From contig NZ_CP045202.1 in NCBI RefSeq assembly GCF_016864195.1, positions 3,194,501 through 3,258,500 of the forward strand: 64,000 bases of DNA, read 5' to 3'. The notes under the pieces are model-generated. The model had not been told where the DNA came from, searched no databases, and worked only from the letters and a program-made list of their open reading frames with translations. Numbering within the stretch: position 1 is the stretch's first letter; the number at the start of each line of letters is the position of its first letter. The position numbers and the translations under genes are program-made. Of the stretch, positions 1 through 10,241 are shown one piece after another. This stretch comes from Dechloromonas sp. TW-R-39-2 (GTDB lineage Bacteria; Pseudomonadota; Gammaproteobacteria; Burkholderiales; Rhodocyclaceae).

Positions 1-750
1 CGATTTGAAACTGGCGCCGGACTGACCGGAAGCGATCATCACGAAGGAGTCGTTGGTCGAGGTATCGCCATCGACCGTGATGCAGTTGAACGACGCATCG
101 GCCGCTTCCTTGACCAGCTCGTCGAGCAACGGCTGGGCAATGCCGGCATCGGTGGCGACAAAACCGAGCATCGTCGCCATATTCGGCTTGATCATGCCGG
201 CGCCCTTGGAGACACCGGAAATGGTCACTTTTTTACCGTTGACCGTGACAACACGCGAGGCTGCCTTGGCAATGGTGTCGGTCGTCATGATGCCGTGCGC
301 AGCGTTGTACCAGTTGTCCGCCTTCAGATCGGCCTGCGCCGCCGGCAAACCGGCCTTGATGCGCTCAACCGGAAGCAGTTCGAGAATGACGCCGGTCGAA
401 AATGGCAGCACCTGGTCGGCGGCGATGCCAAGAATGGCCCCTACGGCTTCGCAGGTTTCCTGCGCCGCCTGACGACCCGGCTCGCCGGTACCAGCGTTGG
501 CGATACCGGTATTGATCACCAGCGCACGAATTTCCTTGCCACCGGCCAGATGGTTGCGGCAAAGCTGGACCGGCGCAGCACAAAAGCGGTTTTGCGTGAA
601 CACGCCAGCCACAGAACACCCTGCATCCAACGCAACCAGCGTCAGATCGCGGCGATTTTTCTTGCGAATTTCGGCTTCGGCAACGCCGAGACGAACGCCC
701 GGCACGGGAAAAAGTTGATCGGCAGATGGCGTGCTGTAATTGACTGGCAT
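1..750 (-). CDS. argJ: Ornithine acetyltransferase / N-acetylglutamate synthase ArgJ (partial, C-terminus outside window)
   Basis: ArgJ moves the acetyl group from N-acetylornithine to glutamate, closing the cyclic arginine pathway in the cytoplasm. The frame starts at an ATG and stays open for 250 codons to the left edge, so roughly the last 40% of the usual 400-residue protein is missing. The self-cleavage signature is readable as [15 protein letters not shown], with the Thr of MATML (about residue 193) expected to become the nucleophile after autoproteolysis. The N-terminus has the typical [13 protein letters not shown] stretch. It follows secA in the same direction with a hairpin between them. 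The family call is strong; whether it is mono- or bifunctional cannot be read from this fragment. Confidence 0.93.
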   Translation of the reverse strand, partial: MPVNYSTPSADQLFPVPGVRLGVAEAEIRKKNRRDLTLVALDAGCSVAGVFTQNRFCAAPVQLCRNHLAGGKEIRALVINTGIANAGTGEPGRQAAQETCEAVGAILGIAADQVLPFSTGVILELLPVERIKAGLPAAQADLKADNWYNAAHGIMTTDTIAKAASRVVTVNGKKVTISGVSKGAGMIKPNMATMLGFVATDAGIAQPLLDELVKEAADASFNCITVDGDTSTNDSFVMIASGQSGASFKS

Positions 751-770
751 TCTCGTGGCTCCAAAAGCAT

Positions 771-793
771 CAAGGCACCGCGTGGGTGCCTTG
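771..793 (-). terminator. Hairpin between secA and argJ
   Basis: A perfect 9-bp stem (CAAGGCACC / GGTGCCTTG) with a 5-base loop lies a few bases after the secA stop. Read on the minus strand it is followed by ATGCTTTTGG, a weak T-tract, so it is a plausible but not strong intrinsic terminator for secA. Confidence 0.5.
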
Positions 794-799
794 GGGGGG

Positions 800-3511
800 T
801 CAGGACAGTTTTCCGTGGCAATGTTTGTATTTTTTACCGCTACCGCAAGGACAAGGGTCGTTTCGGCCAACCTTCGGGCCGGCATCCGATGGCGCGGGAA
901 CCGCCGCCTCGTCGGTCGAACCTTCCAGAGCCTCATCATAACCGGCATGCTGGTATTGGACGTTCTGGACATCGGCATGCGGCGCCGTTTCCTCGACGTC
1001 TTCCTGCGAGCGAATCTGTACGGTAAAGAGAACGCGGGTCACTTCCTTGCGAATCAGGTCGAGCAGGCCTTCGAAAAGCTCGAAAGCTTCGCGTTTGTAT
1101 TCCTGCTTCGGATTCTTCTGGGCATAGCCGCGCAGGTGGATGCCCTGGCGCAGGTGATCGAGGGCCGCCAGGTGCTCGCGCCAGTGCGTATCGAGGCTCT
1201 GCAACATCACATTGCGCTCGAATTGCTGGAAAGAGTTGTTGCCGACCAGATCGATCTTGGCCTGGTAAGCCTGATCGGCCTCCAGAGTGATGCGGGCCAG
1301 AATCTCTTCGTCGGACAAGGTCGGCTCGCTCTTGAACCATGCGGCGACCGGTGCGACGATCAGCAACTCGGCCGCCAGCGCACGCTCCAGGCCTTCCATG
1401 TCCCATTGTTCCTCAACCGACTCGGCCGGCACATAGGTCCGGAAAATATCGCCGATCACGCTGTGGCGCATGGCGGTAATCGTCTCGGAAATATCCTCGG
1501 TTTCGAGCAGCTCGTTACGCTGCTGGTAGATCACCTTGCGCTGGTCGTTGGAAACGTCGTCGTATTCGAGCAACTGCTTGCGAATGTCGAAGTTACGGGC
1601 TTCGACCTTGCGCTGAGCCGACTCGAGCGAACGGGTGACGAGCGGATGCTCGATCGCTTCGCCTTCCGGCATTTTCAGCTTGTCCATGATGGCGCGCAGG
1701 CGCTCGCCGGCAAAGATGCGCAACAAGGGGTCGTCGAGCGACAGGTAGAAGCGAGAAGAACCGGCATCGCCCTGGCGACCGGCACGGCCGCGCAGCTGGT
1801 TGTCGATCCGGCGCGATTCGTGACGCTCGGAACCAATGATGTGCAGACCACCGGAAGCCAGCACCTGATCGTGCGACTTCTGCCATTCGGCGCGCATTGC
1901 TGCAATGCGGGCTTCGCGCTCGGCTTCGGGCAGCGATTCGTCATGCTTGATCGCCGAGGTTGCCTTTTCGATGCTGCCGCCCAGCACAATGTCGGTACCC
2001 CGACCGGCCATGTTGGTGGCAATCGTGATCACCCCCGGTCGACCGGCTTCAATGACGATTTCCGCTTCGCGGGCATGCTGCTTGGCATTGAGCACGTTGT
2101 GCGCCAAGCCTTCCTTGTCGAGCAGGCTGGAAAGCAACTCGGAGGCTTCGATCGAGGTCGTGCCGACCAGCACCGGCTGGCCGCGTTTGGCACAATCCTT
2201 GATATCGGCAATGATTGCCGCGTGTTTTTCGTCTGCGGTCTTGTAGACCAGGTCGTTCATGTCCTTGCGCACCATCGGACGATGCGGCGGAATGACAACC
2301 GTCTCCAGACCGTAGATCTGGTGGAATTCGTAGGCTTCGGTATCGGCCGTGCCGGTCATGCCGGACAGGCGGCCGTACATCCGGAAATAATTCTGGAAAG
2401 TGATCGAGGCCAGCGTCTGGTTTTCCGACTGGATCTGGACGCCTTCCTTGGCTTCGACCGCTTGGTGCAGGCCATCGGACCAGCGACGACCGGCCATCAG
2501 GCGACCGGTGAACTCGTCGACGATGATGATTTCGCCATTCTGCACAACGTAATGCTGATCCTTGTGGAACAGCGTCAGGCCACGCAACGCTGCATTCAGG
2601 TGATGCATCAGCGTGATGTTGGCCGCGTCATAGAGGCTGGCGCCTTCAGCCAGCAGGCCGTGTTCAGCCAGCAACTGCTCGGCATGCTCGTAACCGGCTT
2701 CGGAAAGATGGACCTGATGGCCCTTCTCGTCGACCCAGTAATCGCCTTCGGCCTTTTCTTCGGCAGCGCGGGTCAATTTCGGCACGACATCCTTCATCCG
2801 TAGATAAAGATCGGTGTGATCTTCAGCCTGGCCGGAAATGATCAGCGGCGTACGCGCTTCGTCGATCAGGATGGAATCCACTTCGTCGACAATCGCGAAA
2901 TTCAGCTGACGCTGAACGCGTTCGCCCGGCGTGTACACCATGTTGTCGCGCAGGTAGTCGAAACCGAATTCGTTGTTCGTGCCGTAGGTGATGTCGGCTG
3001 CGTAGGCTGCCTGCTTGGCCTCGTGATCCATCTGCGACAGGTTGACGCCGACGCTCAGGCCGAGGAAGCGGTGCAGACGTCCCATCCACTCCGCATCGCG
3101 GCTGGCCAGGTAGTCGTTGACCGTAATGACGTGCACGCCCTTGCCGGAAATGGCATTGAGGTAGGCCGGCAGCGTGCCGACCAACGTCTTGCCTTCACCG
3201 GTACGCATTTCGGCGATCTTGCCGTAATGCAGCACCATGCCGCCAATCATCTGGACGTCGAAGTGACGCATGCCCAGTTCCCGCTTGCCGGCCTCGCGGA
3301 CCACGGCAAAAGCCTCGGGCAACAGGTCGTCGAGCGATTCACCGTTGGCGTGGCGCTGACGGAACTCGTCCGTTTTCACCCGCAGCTGCTCGTCGCTCAG
3401 TGCTTCGAGCGAAGGCTCAAGCGCGTTGATACGCTTGACGGTCTGGGAATATTGTTTAACGAGCCGATCGTTGCGGCTGCCGAAAATCTTTTTGAGTAGG
3501 CCGGATATCAT
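800..3511 (-). CDS. secA: Preprotein translocase ATPase SecA
   Basis: SecA is the motor ATPase that drives unfolded preproteins through SecYEG at the inner membrane. The 903-residue product has the usual length. Visible landmarks are the N-terminal FGSRNDR region, Walker A MRTGEGKT near residue 105, Walker [17 protein letters not shown] near 210, the second helicase half with NMAGRGTDI, and a C-terminal zinc-binding SEC-C tail with [13 protein letters not shown] chose the ATG giving [11 protein letters not shown]; the open frame runs 21 codons further upstream but that part is not SecA-like. It lies between the M23 peptidase and argJ at the end of the dcw region, a common betaproteobacterial order. 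Confidence 0.98.
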   Translation of the reverse strand: MISGLLKKIFGSRNDRLVKQYSQTVKRINALEPSLEALSDEQLRVKTDEFRQRHANGESLDDLLPEAFAVVREAGKRELGMRHFDVQMIGGMVLHYGKIAEMRTGEGKTLVGTLPAYLNAISGKGVHVITVNDYLASRDAEWMGRLHRFLGLSVGVNLSQMDHEAKQAAYAADITYGTNNEFGFDYLRDNMVYTPGERVQRQLNFAIVDEVDSILIDEARTPLIISGQAEDHTDLYLRMKDVVPKLTRAAEEKAEGDYWVDEKGHQVHLSEAGYEHAEQLLAEHGLLAEGASLYDAANITLMHHLNAALRGLTLFHKDQHYVVQNGEIIIVDEFTGRLMAGRRWSDGLHQAVEAKEGVQIQSENQTLASITFQNYFRMYGRLSGMTGTADTEAYEFHQIYGLETVVIPPHRPMVRKDMNDLVYKTADEKHAAIIADIKDCAKRGQPVLVGTTSIEASELLSSLLDKEGLAHNVLNAKQHAREAEIVIEAGRPGVITIATNMAGRGTDIVLGGSIEKATSAIKHDESLPEAEREARIAAMRAEWQKSHDQVLASGGLHIIGSERHESRRIDNQLRGRAGRQGDAGSSRFYLSLDDPLLRIFAGERLRAIMDKLKMPEGEAIEHPLVTRSLESAQRKVEARNFDIRKQLLEYDDVSNDQRKVIYQQRNELLETEDISETITAMRHSVIGDIFRTYVPAESVEEQWDMEGLERALAAELLIVAPVAAWFKSEPTLSDEEILARITLEADQAYQAKIDLVGNNSFQQFERNVMLQSLDTHWREHLAALDHLRQGIHLRGYAQKNPKQEYKREAFELFEGLLDLIRKEVTRVLFTVQIRSQEDVEETAPHADVQNVQYQHAGYDEALEGSTDEAAVPAPSDAGPKVGRNDPCPCGSGKKYKHCHGKLS

Positions 3512-3613
3512 CGCGATGAAATGTGGTTGCGCGGGGTGCGGCAAAGCGCGGATTCTAGCACGCTCCCCCGGCATGACGATGACGACCTAAATCAAGGGTT
3601 TAGAATAAGCCGC

Positions 3614-4534
3614 TCAACGCCGTTTGAGTTGTGCGAACTCACTCCCCTGCTTGAGGAAAAGTGCCGGATTCTGGGCTACCCCCAGCATGCGCACCTCGAA
3701 GTGCAGATGGGCGCCCGTCGAGCGCCCCGTATTGCCGACCGCCCCCAGCTGCTCGCCGCGACGGACCAGCTTGCCGGCCGGCACATCGACCCGGGAAAGA
3801 TGAGCATAACGAGAAACCAGCCCTTCGCCATGGTCGACCTCGACCAGATTACCGAATTCAGCATGGTAGGCGGCCGAAAGAACGACGCCATCGGCAGCGA
3901 CGACAACCGGCGTACCGATTTCGGCATTGAAATCTATCCCTTCGTGCATGGCACGCAAGCCGGCAATCGGATCACTACGATGGCCAAACGGCGAGCCATA
4001 AGCTGCATTCTTGACCGGCAGTGTCGTCGGCAACAGGCGCTCCTTGACGCGCTTTTCGAGCAAGCGTGATTCCAGAACAGAAAGGTCGTCGGCGCTATGC
4101 TCGACATTTCCCGCCAGTCGGTCGATTTCCCGCTGCAACTCGGCAGCCGTCATCGGGGCAGGCACGTAGGGACCGCCTGCACCCGACGGTTTTCGCGGTG
4201 GCACCACGTCGAGCTTGATCCCGACCACGCCGGCCAGACGCTCGCCCAGGGTATCAAGCTGGACCACCTTGGCTTGCAACTCACCGAGACGCGTCGCCAT
4301 GAGCAACAGGTTGTTGCTCAGATAATCCTGCGTCTTCTGCGTTTCTTGCTGTTGCAGCGAAAGAATCAGTCTTTCAACCACCGGCAGACGCCAATGAACG
4401 GACAACCACGAAAACAGCAGCGAGGTCAGAACCACCAGGAAAATAAAGAGAGCCAGCCCCGCAACGACATGACGAGGCATAATGGTGATCGTTCGCGCTG
4501 CTTTCAAATGACGCGAAACCAAAATAATCTGCAT
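3614..4534 (-). CDS. M23 family murein endopeptidase, membrane-anchored
   Basis: A LytM/M23-type zinc endopeptidase expected to cut peptidoglycan cross-links in the periplasm, or to act as an amidase activator if inactive. The 306-residue protein has one N-terminal membrane segment (about residues 23-43, VVAGLALFIFLVVLTSLLF), a coiled-coil-like linker rich in Q/E/L, and a C-terminal M23 domain. The metal-binding motifs HEGIDF and HLHFEV are both present, so it is probably active. The start has a clear GGAGGAG ribosome site; the open frame extends 61 codons upstream without support. It is divergent from the DciA-like gene. Placement between lpxC and secA suggests a cell wall role alongside the dcw cluster. 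Confidence 0.9.
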   Translation of the reverse strand: MQIILVSRHLKAARTITIMPRHVVAGLALFIFLVVLTSLLFSWLSVHWRLPVVERLILSLQQQETQKTQDYLSNNLLLMATRLGELQAKVVQLDTLGERLAGVVGIKLDVVPPRKPSGAGGPYVPAPMTAAELQREIDRLAGNVEHSADDLSVLESRLLEKRVKERLLPTTLPVKNAAYGSPFGHRSDPIAGLRAMHEGIDFNAEIGTPVVVAADGVVLSAAYHAEFGNLVEVDHGEGLVSRYAHLSRVDVPAGKLVRRGEQLGAVGNTGRSTGAHLHFEVRMLGVAQNPALFLKQGSEFAQLKRR

Positions 4535-4546
4535 TGAAACTCCTCC

Positions 4547-4981
4547 ATGTACAACGGGCCTGAGCATTACCTTGACAGCGACGCCAACGCCAGCCGGCTG
4601 ATGGCTCACGCACGTCTGTTGCTCAAGCTCTCGCGCCGCTTCGAAGCGATTGCCCCGGCGGGGTTTCGCCACGCTGCACGCGTTGCCAATTACAAGTCGG
4701 GGAAAATTATTATCCACGCCGATAACGGCGCGGTCGCTGCCAAAATCCGCCAGATGAGCCAGCGTTTATGCAGCGAGTTATGCAAAGGTGGGGCGCAGTG
4801 TAACGAGCTCGAAGTAAAAGTTCAACCCCGCGAAAATCTTTTCCAATCAACACCTTCAACGCAAAAGCCACTCTCCAGCACGGCCTGCGAGGTGCTGCGG
4901 TCGACGGCAGAAAACATGCCGAAAGGCTCTTTGCGCGCGGCAATCGATGCCTTGCTGGCAAGCTCGGCAAAACGGGAATAA
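4547..4981 (+). CDS. DUF721/DciA-like protein
   Basis: A 144-residue protein resembling DUF721 proteins, the family that includes the replicative helicase loader/operator DciA. The N-terminal half (LLKLSRRFEAIAP...ARVANYKSGKIIIHAD.GAVAAKIRQMSQRL) fits the family fold; the C-terminal third is low complexity. It is the only plus-strand gene in the first 32 kb and diverges from the M23 peptidase with only 12 bases between annotated starts. No ribosome site precedes this ATG, so the true start may be an internal one such as the ATG at 4601. Beside lpxC and secA is a known location for this family in betaproteobacteria. The family call is moderate and the helicase role is inferred from homologues. 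Confidence 0.7.
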   Translation: MYNGPEHYLDSDANASRLMAHARLLLKLSRRFEAIAPAGFRHAARVANYKSGKIIIHADNGAVAAKIRQMSQRLCSELCKGGAQCNELEVKVQPRENLFQSTPSTQKPLSSTACEVLRSTAENMPKGSLRAAIDALLASSAKRE

Positions 4982-5145
4982 AGGCCACATCGCGGGGCAT
5001 CAGCCGCACAAGGCAGGCCGAAAAAATCTCAGGAGAACAATTCAGGCAAGAAGCTGGCGCACGCAGGTAGCGCTGGAGTCCCCGCCAAAAAAGCTCGGGA
5101 CATCGCTCTCGGGAACAGCGGAAGTTCGGCGAATTTCCTGCTGAA

Positions 5146-6060
5146 TCAGGCGGGCTGGTTCAGCCAGCGCGTCACGCCGGCCGGGGCGTTTTCAGCCTGC
5201 TCGAAAGTTGCGAACTCCCAGGATTCCTGGTGATTCAGCAATTCACGAGCCAGCTGGTTATTCAGCGCATGACCGCCTTTGTGCGACGAATAGGCGGCAA
5301 GCAGCGGGCTGCCAAGCAGATAGAGGTCGCCAACAGCGTCGAGAATCTTGTGTTTGACGAACTCATCGCCGTAGCGCAAACCGTCCTGGTTCAGGACGCG
5401 AAATTCATCAAGCACGATGGCATTTTCCAGGCCACCACCCAGCGCCAGACCGTTTTCACGCAGGTATTCGACTTCCTGCATGAAACCAAAGGTGCGCGCC
5501 CGGGCCACTTCGCGGGTGTAGGACTGTTCGGCGAAATCGATTTCAGCCTTTTGGGCCGACTTGTCGATTGCCGGATGGTTGAAAACGATGGAAAAAGCCA
5601 GGCGATAACCATCGTAAGGCTCGAAACGGGCCCATTTGTCGCCATCGCGAACTTCAATTGTTTGGGTAACGCGAATGAATTTCTTGGCCGCGTTCTGTTC
5701 CTCGATGCCAGCCGACTGGATCAGGAAAACGAACGGCGCAGCCGAACCGTCAAGGATGGGCACTTCCGGCGCATCCAGGTCTACCCAGGCATTGTCGATA
5801 CCGAGACCGGCAAAGGCCGACATCAGATGTTCGATGGTGCCGACTTTCACCCCGTCCTTTTCAAGACAGGAGCACATGCGTGTATCACCCACCATGAAGG
5901 CACGGGCCGGGATATCAACAGGCTCCGGCAAATCGACGCGACGGAAGACGATGCCGGTATCGGGCGCGGCCGGGCGCAGGGTCATATTGACCTTGACGCC
6001 GCCATGCAGGCCAACACCTGAGGCGCGAATAACTGTCTTGAGCGTGCGTTGCTTGAGCAT
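5146..6060 (-). CDS. lpxC: UDP-3-O-acyl-N-acetylglucosamine deacetylase LpxC
   Basis: LpxC catalyses the committed step of lipid A synthesis, removing the N-acetyl group from UDP-3-O-acyl-GlcNAc in the cytoplasm with a catalytic zinc. The 304-residue product is of normal length. Visible signatures are [19 protein letters not shown] at the start (the zinc-family GxGLHSG-like motif reads GVGLHGG), [19 protein letters not shown], the [14 protein letters not shown] zinc/active-site helix and [11 protein letters not shown]. The open frame begins 11 codons upstream, but MLKQRT is the family start. It lies after ftsZ, as in many proteobacteria, separated by a hairpin. Confidence 0.97.
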   Translation of the reverse strand: MLKQRTLKTVIRASGVGLHGGVKVNMTLRPAAPDTGIVFRRVDLPEPVDIPARAFMVGDTRMCSCLEKDGVKVGTIEHLMSAFAGLGIDNAWVDLDAPEVPILDGSAAPFVFLIQSAGIEEQNAAKKFIRVTQTIEVRDGDKWARFEPYDGYRLAFSIVFNHPAIDKSAQKAEIDFAEQSYTREVARARTFGFMQEVEYLRENGLALGGGLENAIVLDEFRVLNQDGLRYGDEFVKHKILDAVGDLYLLGSPLLAAYSSHKGGHALNNQLARELLNHQESWEFATFEQAENAPAGVTRWLNQPA

Positions 6061-6084
6061 GCAAGTGCTTGAATAATTAGGGGA

Positions 6085-6111
6085 GCGGCGCATTGTAACA
6101 CAACGCGCCGC
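6085..6111 (-). terminator. Hairpin between ftsZ and lpxC
   Basis: GCGGCGC and TTGT arms pair with ACAA and GCGCCGC across a 3-base loop with one internal mismatch. The T-run (TTTTT) follows on the plus strand, while on the minus strand, which carries ftsZ and lpxC, only TAATTATT follows. It may attenuate ftsZ to lpxC readthrough, or just be a structured spacer. Confidence 0.4.
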
Positions 6112-6138
6112 CGCCTTTTTCAGAGAAGTGGCAAGCGA

Positions 6139-7320
6139 TCAGTCTGCTTGTTTGCGCAGGAATGCCGGGATGTCGTAACGGTCGACTCCGCTGTTGGCCA
6201 GCGCTTCAACCGTGACATTGCGCTTGCGCACAACAGCCGGGACATCGGCGATCTGGTTGTAATCGATGGCCGGGGTGCTCGAGAAGCCGACGGCATCGTG
6301 CGTACCGGTGGCTGCCATGACCGGCGTATTGATCACTTCGAACGTCTGGCGATTGCGCACGGCAACGGCCTGGCCGAGACCGGTGGCAACGACGGTGACG
6401 CGCAGCGAATCGCCCATCAATTCGTCGTAGACCGCGCCGAAGATGATGTGTGCGTCTTCAGCAGCGAATGCCTTGACGGTATTCATCACTTCGTTGACTT
6501 CCTTCATCTTCAGACCGCCCTTGGCTGCTGTGATATTGACCAGCACGCCCTTGGCACCGGACAGATTGACACCTTCGAGCAGCGGCGAAGCCACGGCCTG
6601 TTCGGCCGCGATGCGGGCGCGGTCGACACCGGCGGCAGCGGCAGAACCCATCATCGCACGGCCCATTTCCCCCATCACGGTGCGGACGTCTTCGAAGTCG
6701 ACGTTGACCAGACCCGGGTAGGTAATGATTTCGGCAATACCGCCAACAGCGTTTTTCAGCACGTCGTCAGCCGCCTTGAAGCAATCGTCGACATCGGCAT
6801 CGTCGCCCATGACTTCCATCAGCTTGTCATTGAGGATGACGATCAGCGAATCGACGTGCTTGGAGAATTCGGCAATACCGGCTTCGGCGGACTTCATCCG
6901 CTTGTTGCCTTCGAAACTGAACGGTTTGGTCACGACACCGACCGTCAGGATGCCCATTTCACGGGCGATTTCAGCCACGACCGGCGCTGCACCGGTACCT
7001 GTGCCACCGCCCATGCCGGCGGTGATGAAAGCCATGTGCGCGCCTTGCAGTGCGGCACGGATGTCTTCGCGATGCTGAATGGCCGCTTCCTGGCCCTTTT
7101 CCGGCTTGGCGCCAGCACCCAGGCCACTCTCGCCGAGTGACAGCTTGCTCGACGCTGCATTGCGGCCGAGCGCTTGTGCGTCAGTGTTGGCGGCAATGAA
7201 TTCAACGCCGTTCACACCTTCGCGAATCATGTGCTCGATAGCATTGCCACCGGCACCGCCGACCCCGAACACTTTGATGATCGTGCCGACTTCTTCGTCC
7301 TTCTCGATGATCTCAAACAT
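6139..7320 (-). CDS. ftsZ: Cell division GTPase FtsZ
   Basis: A tubulin-like GTPase that polymerises into the Z ring at midcell and recruits the divisome. The 393-residue product carries the tubulin signature GGGTGTGAAP near residue 105, the N-terminal GVGGAGGNA nucleotide loop, and the conserved C-terminal peptide DIPAFLRKQAD that binds FtsA and ZipA. A good ribosome site (AGGAGG) precedes the ATG. It directly follows ftsA with a 33-base gap, the standard dcw order. Confidence 0.98.
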   Translation of the reverse strand: MFEIIEKDEEVGTIIKVFGVGGAGGNAIEHMIREGVNGVEFIAANTDAQALGRNAASSKLSLGESGLGAGAKPEKGQEAAIQHREDIRAALQGAHMAFITAGMGGGTGTGAAPVVAEIAREMGILTVGVVTKPFSFEGNKRMKSAEAGIAEFSKHVDSLIVILNDKLMEVMGDDADVDDCFKAADDVLKNAVGGIAEIITYPGLVNVDFEDVRTVMGEMGRAMMGSAAAAGVDRARIAAEQAVASPLLEGVNLSGAKGVLVNITAAKGGLKMKEVNEVMNTVKAFAAEDAHIIFGAVYDELMGDSLRVTVVATGLGQAVAVRNRQTFEVINTPVMAATGTHDAVGFSSTPAIDYNQIADVPAVVRKRNVTVEALANSGVDRYDIPAFLRKQAD

Positions 7321-7353
7321 GACTACCTCCTCTGAAAAACCGTTAAAAATTGT

Positions 7354-8583
7354 TTAGAAATTCTTGGCAAACCACGATTTCATACCGACCAGGACATCCT
7401 TGATGCCCTGCTTGTCCTGAATTTTCTGGCCCCGTTTACGCTGGGCCTGCGCTTCTAGCAGCAAACCGAAAGCAGTAGAAAACCGCGGGCTCTGCACGAC
7501 ATCGGCCAGGCTGCCCGTGTATTTCGGGTTACCCAGGCGCACCGGCATGTGGAAAATTTCTTCGCCCAGTTCGACCATGCCCGGCATGACGCTGGCGCCA
7601 CCGGTCAGCACGATGCCGGAGGAAAGCACTTCCTCGAAACCGGCGCGGCGCAATTCGTTCTGGATCAGTTCGTACAATTCCTCGACGCGCGGCTGGATCA
7701 CATCGGCCAGCGCACGGCGGCTCAATTTCCGGCTTGGGCGGTCGTCGACCCCGGCAACCTCCATCGTCTCGGCAGCGTCGGCCAGTTGCGACAGAGCGCA
7801 GCCGTACTTGCACTTGATGTCTTCGGCTTCGCGCGTCGGGGTGCGCAGCGCCATGGCGATGTCGTTGGTGATCTGGTCGCCGGCGATGGGGATTACCGAG
7901 GTATGACGGATCGCGCCTTGCGTCCACACCGCCAGGTCGGTCGTACCGCCACCGATATCGATCAGGCAGACGCCAAGATCCTTTTCATCTTCGGACAGCA
8001 CGGCGTAGCTCGAGGCCAGCGGCTGCAGCACCAGATCATTCACTTCCAGACCGCAGCGACGCACGCACTTGACGATGTTCTGGGCCGCAGAAACGGCACC
8101 GGTCACGATGTGCGTCTTCACTTCGAGGCGCATGCCGCTCATGCCGATCGGCTCGCGAATGCCGTCCTGGCCGTCGATAACGAATTCCTGCGTCAGGATG
8201 TGCAGGATTTCCTGATCGGCCGGAATCGGCATCGCCTTGGCGGTTTCGATCACGCGGTCGATGTCGGCCGGCGTCACTTCCTTGTCCTTGATCGCCACCA
8301 TACCGTTCGAATTGAAGCTCTTGATGTGGCTGCCGGCGATCCCGGTATACACATCCTTGACCTTGCAATCAGCCATCAGCTCGACTTCCTGCACGACGCG
8401 GCTGATCGTATGCACGGTTTCCTCAATGTTGACCACGACACCTTTTTTCAGGCCGCGTGAATCCTGCGACCCCATGCCGATCACATTGAGGCTGCCTTCC
8501 TGGTTGATTTCGGCCACCAGCGCGACGATCTTCGAAGTGCCGATATCCAACCCGACAACCAAATCCTTGTTATCCCTGCTCAT
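7354..8583 (-). CDS. ftsA: Cell division protein FtsA
   Basis: An actin-like ATPase that tethers FtsZ to the inner membrane and recruits later divisome proteins. The 409-residue product begins with the phosphate-1 motif VVGLDIGTSKIVALV, has the second motif CLIDIGGGTTDLAVW near residue 205 and the adenosine motif GIVLTGGAS. It ends with a probable amphipathic membrane-targeting helix, DVLVGMKSWFAKNF. It lies three bases downstream of the ftsQ stop. Confidence 0.98.
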   Translation of the reverse strand: MSRDNKDLVVGLDIGTSKIVALVAEINQEGSLNVIGMGSQDSRGLKKGVVVNIEETVHTISRVVQEVELMADCKVKDVYTGIAGSHIKSFNSNGMVAIKDKEVTPADIDRVIETAKAMPIPADQEILHILTQEFVIDGQDGIREPIGMSGMRLEVKTHIVTGAVSAAQNIVKCVRRCGLEVNDLVLQPLASSYAVLSEDEKDLGVCLIDIGGGTTDLAVWTQGAIRHTSVIPIAGDQITNDIAMALRTPTREAEDIKCKYGCALSQLADAAETMEVAGVDDRPSRKLSRRALADVIQPRVEELYELIQNELRRAGFEEVLSSGIVLTGGASVMPGMVELGEEIFHMPVRLGNPKYTGSLADVVQSPRFSTAFGLLLEAQAQRKRGQKIQDKQGIKDVLVGMKSWFAKNF

Positions 8584-8586
8584 TGA

Positions 8587-9327
8587 TTACTTTCCCTTCA
8601 CTTCACCGGCCATCCGCATGGCAAAGCCATTCGGATAACGCAAATCCACGACCGCCGGACGGTTCGCACGCTTGGCGACAGCCTCCGGATAAATTTCGAT
8701 AAATCGCTGCAAGCGCACGCCTACCGGCGATTTCGGCTGTTCCCGGCCGATATCCACCACCATTCCGTTTTCCAGCTTCAACTGCCAAGCCAGGCGCGGC
8801 GACAGCGTGACCTGCACCGGCCGCTCACCGAGCGCCTTGAAATTGGCAACAAACTCGCCGTAGCGCTTCAATACTTCCGGCGCGGTATCCTGTGGCCCGA
8901 AGAGCAACGGCAAAGCGGTCGTCTCACTCTCGGCCAGCACGGCAGAGAAAACCTCGCCGTAGGAGTTGACCAACTCGCCCCGCGCCTCGCCCCAGCGTGC
9001 TGCCGGACGATGCTCCTCAACCTTCACTTCGAGCTTTTCCGGCCAGATCCGACGCACTTCAACGCGCCGCACCCAAGGCAGCTTTTCAAGCGTGGCACGC
9101 ACCTGATCCAGATTGATGCTGAAGAAATTACCCTTCATCACCGCCGGCAACACCTGCTCGATTTCGATCCGGCGGGTATGCGCCAGCGAATCGGCAAAAA
9201 CCACCTGGCGCACCGGCAAGGACGGCACGCGAACCAGCCAGACAGCACCCGCCGCCAGCAATGCAGCCGACGCTGCGAGAATCAGCAGGTCGGCGATTGC
9301 AGTCAGCAGGTGCGGTTTATTCCACAT
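8587..9327 (-). CDS. ftsQ: Cell division protein FtsQ
   Basis: A bitopic inner-membrane protein linking early and late divisome parts through FtsB/FtsL. The 246-residue product has a short cytoplasmic tail, one membrane segment (about residues 11-30), and a periplasmic POTRA domain starting around VRQVVFADSLAHTRRIEIEQVLP, followed by the FtsQ domain with RRVEVRRIWPEKLEVKVEEHRPAARWG. It starts 8 bases after the ddl stop. Confidence 0.95.
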   Translation of the reverse strand: MWNKPHLLTAIADLLILAASAALLAAGAVWLVRVPSLPVRQVVFADSLAHTRRIEIEQVLPAVMKGNFFSINLDQVRATLEKLPWVRRVEVRRIWPEKLEVKVEEHRPAARWGEARGELVNSYGEVFSAVLAESETTALPLLFGPQDTAPEVLKRYGEFVANFKALGERPVQVTLSPRLAWQLKLENGMVVDIGREQPKSPVGVRLQRFIEIYPEAVAKRANRPAVVDLRYPNGFAMRMAGEVKGK

Positions 9328-9335
9328 GCGGCGTC

Positions 9336-10241
9336 TCAGTCGTTGGTGGCCAGTTCGAGCACACGACGCACCAGTGCCGGATATTCCATGCCCGCCACAC
9401 GGGCGGCCATCGGAACCAGCGAATGATCGGTCATGCCCGGTGCGGTATTCACTTCGAGGAAGTAATGATTCCCCGCCTCATCCATCAGAAAATCAACCCG
9501 CCCCCAACCGCGGCCGCCGAGAATGCGGAAGGCTTCCAGCGCGCCCTTGCGGATTTCCATTTCTTTGGCTTCCGGCAAGCCGCAGGGGCAGAGATAACGG
9601 GTGTCGTCGCGGTTGTACTTGGCTTCGTAGTCGTACCACTCGGAGGCCGGCTCGATCTTGATGATCGGCAAGGCCTGGTCGCCGAGAATGCCGACCGTGT
9701 ATTCACCGCCCATGACGCCCTTTTCGGCGATCACCAACGAGTCGTATTTGGCGGCTTCGGCATAAGCCAGATGCAGCGTGTCGTGCTCCTTGACCTTGCT
9801 GATACCGATCGATGAGCCTTCGTGGGCCGGCTTGACGAAGATCGGCAAGCCGAGTTCTTCCTCGACGTCGGCAAAGTCGGAATCTGCTGTCAGCAATGCG
9901 TAATCCGGCACCGGCAAACCCGCGGCCTGCCACAGCAACTTGGTGCGGAACTTGTCCATGCCCAAAGCCGAAGCCATGACACCGGAACCGGTGTAAGGAA
10001 TGTGCATCAGTTCGAGCGCGCCCTGGATTGTGCCGTCTTCGCCGTGTCGACCGTGCAAGGCGACAAACGCACGGTCGTAGCCTTTCAGGGCATCAAGCGG
10101 CTGCTCGGCCGGATCGAAGGGATGGGCGTCGATGCCCTGGCCCTGTAAGGCAGCCAGTACGCGCGAACCGCTGTTGAGGGAGACCTCGCGCTCGGCGGAC
10201 GTTCCGCCGAAGAGGACTGCGACTTTACCGAAACCGCTCAT
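9336..10241 (-). CDS. ddl: D-alanine--D-alanine ligase
   Basis: An ATP-grasp ligase making the D-Ala-D-Ala dipeptide that MurF adds to the peptidoglycan precursor. The 301-residue product has [19 protein letters not shown] at the start, [16 protein letters not shown], the Mg/ATP region and the C-terminal [18 protein letters not shown] used the ATG that overlaps the murC stop by 4 bases (ATGA); the open frame extends 90 codons upstream only because it shadows murC. This is the DdlB position in the cluster. Confidence 0.97.
   Translation of the reverse strand: MSGFGKVAVLFGGTSAEREVSLNSGSRVLAALQGQGIDAHPFDPAEQPLDALKGYDRAFVALHGRHGEDGTIQGALELMHIPYTGSGVMASALGMDKFRTKLLWQAAGLPVPDYALLTADSDFADVEEELGLPIFVKPAHEGSSIGISKVKEHDTLHLAYAEAAKYDSLVIAEKGVMGGEYTVGILGDQALPIIKIEPASEWYDYEAKYNRDDTRYLCPCGLPEAKEMEIRKGALEAFRILGGRGWGRVDFLMDEAGNHYFLEVNTAPGMTDHSLVPMAARVAGMEYPALVRRVLELATND

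Noticed and set aside
740..2803. 687-codon plus-strand frame opposite secA
   Set aside because: It is a shadow of secA: GC-rich third positions keep the antisense frame open, and the product has no recognisable domain. Similar long antisense frames opposite ftsZ, ftsA, murC, ftsI, miaB and glyS were rejected for the same reason.
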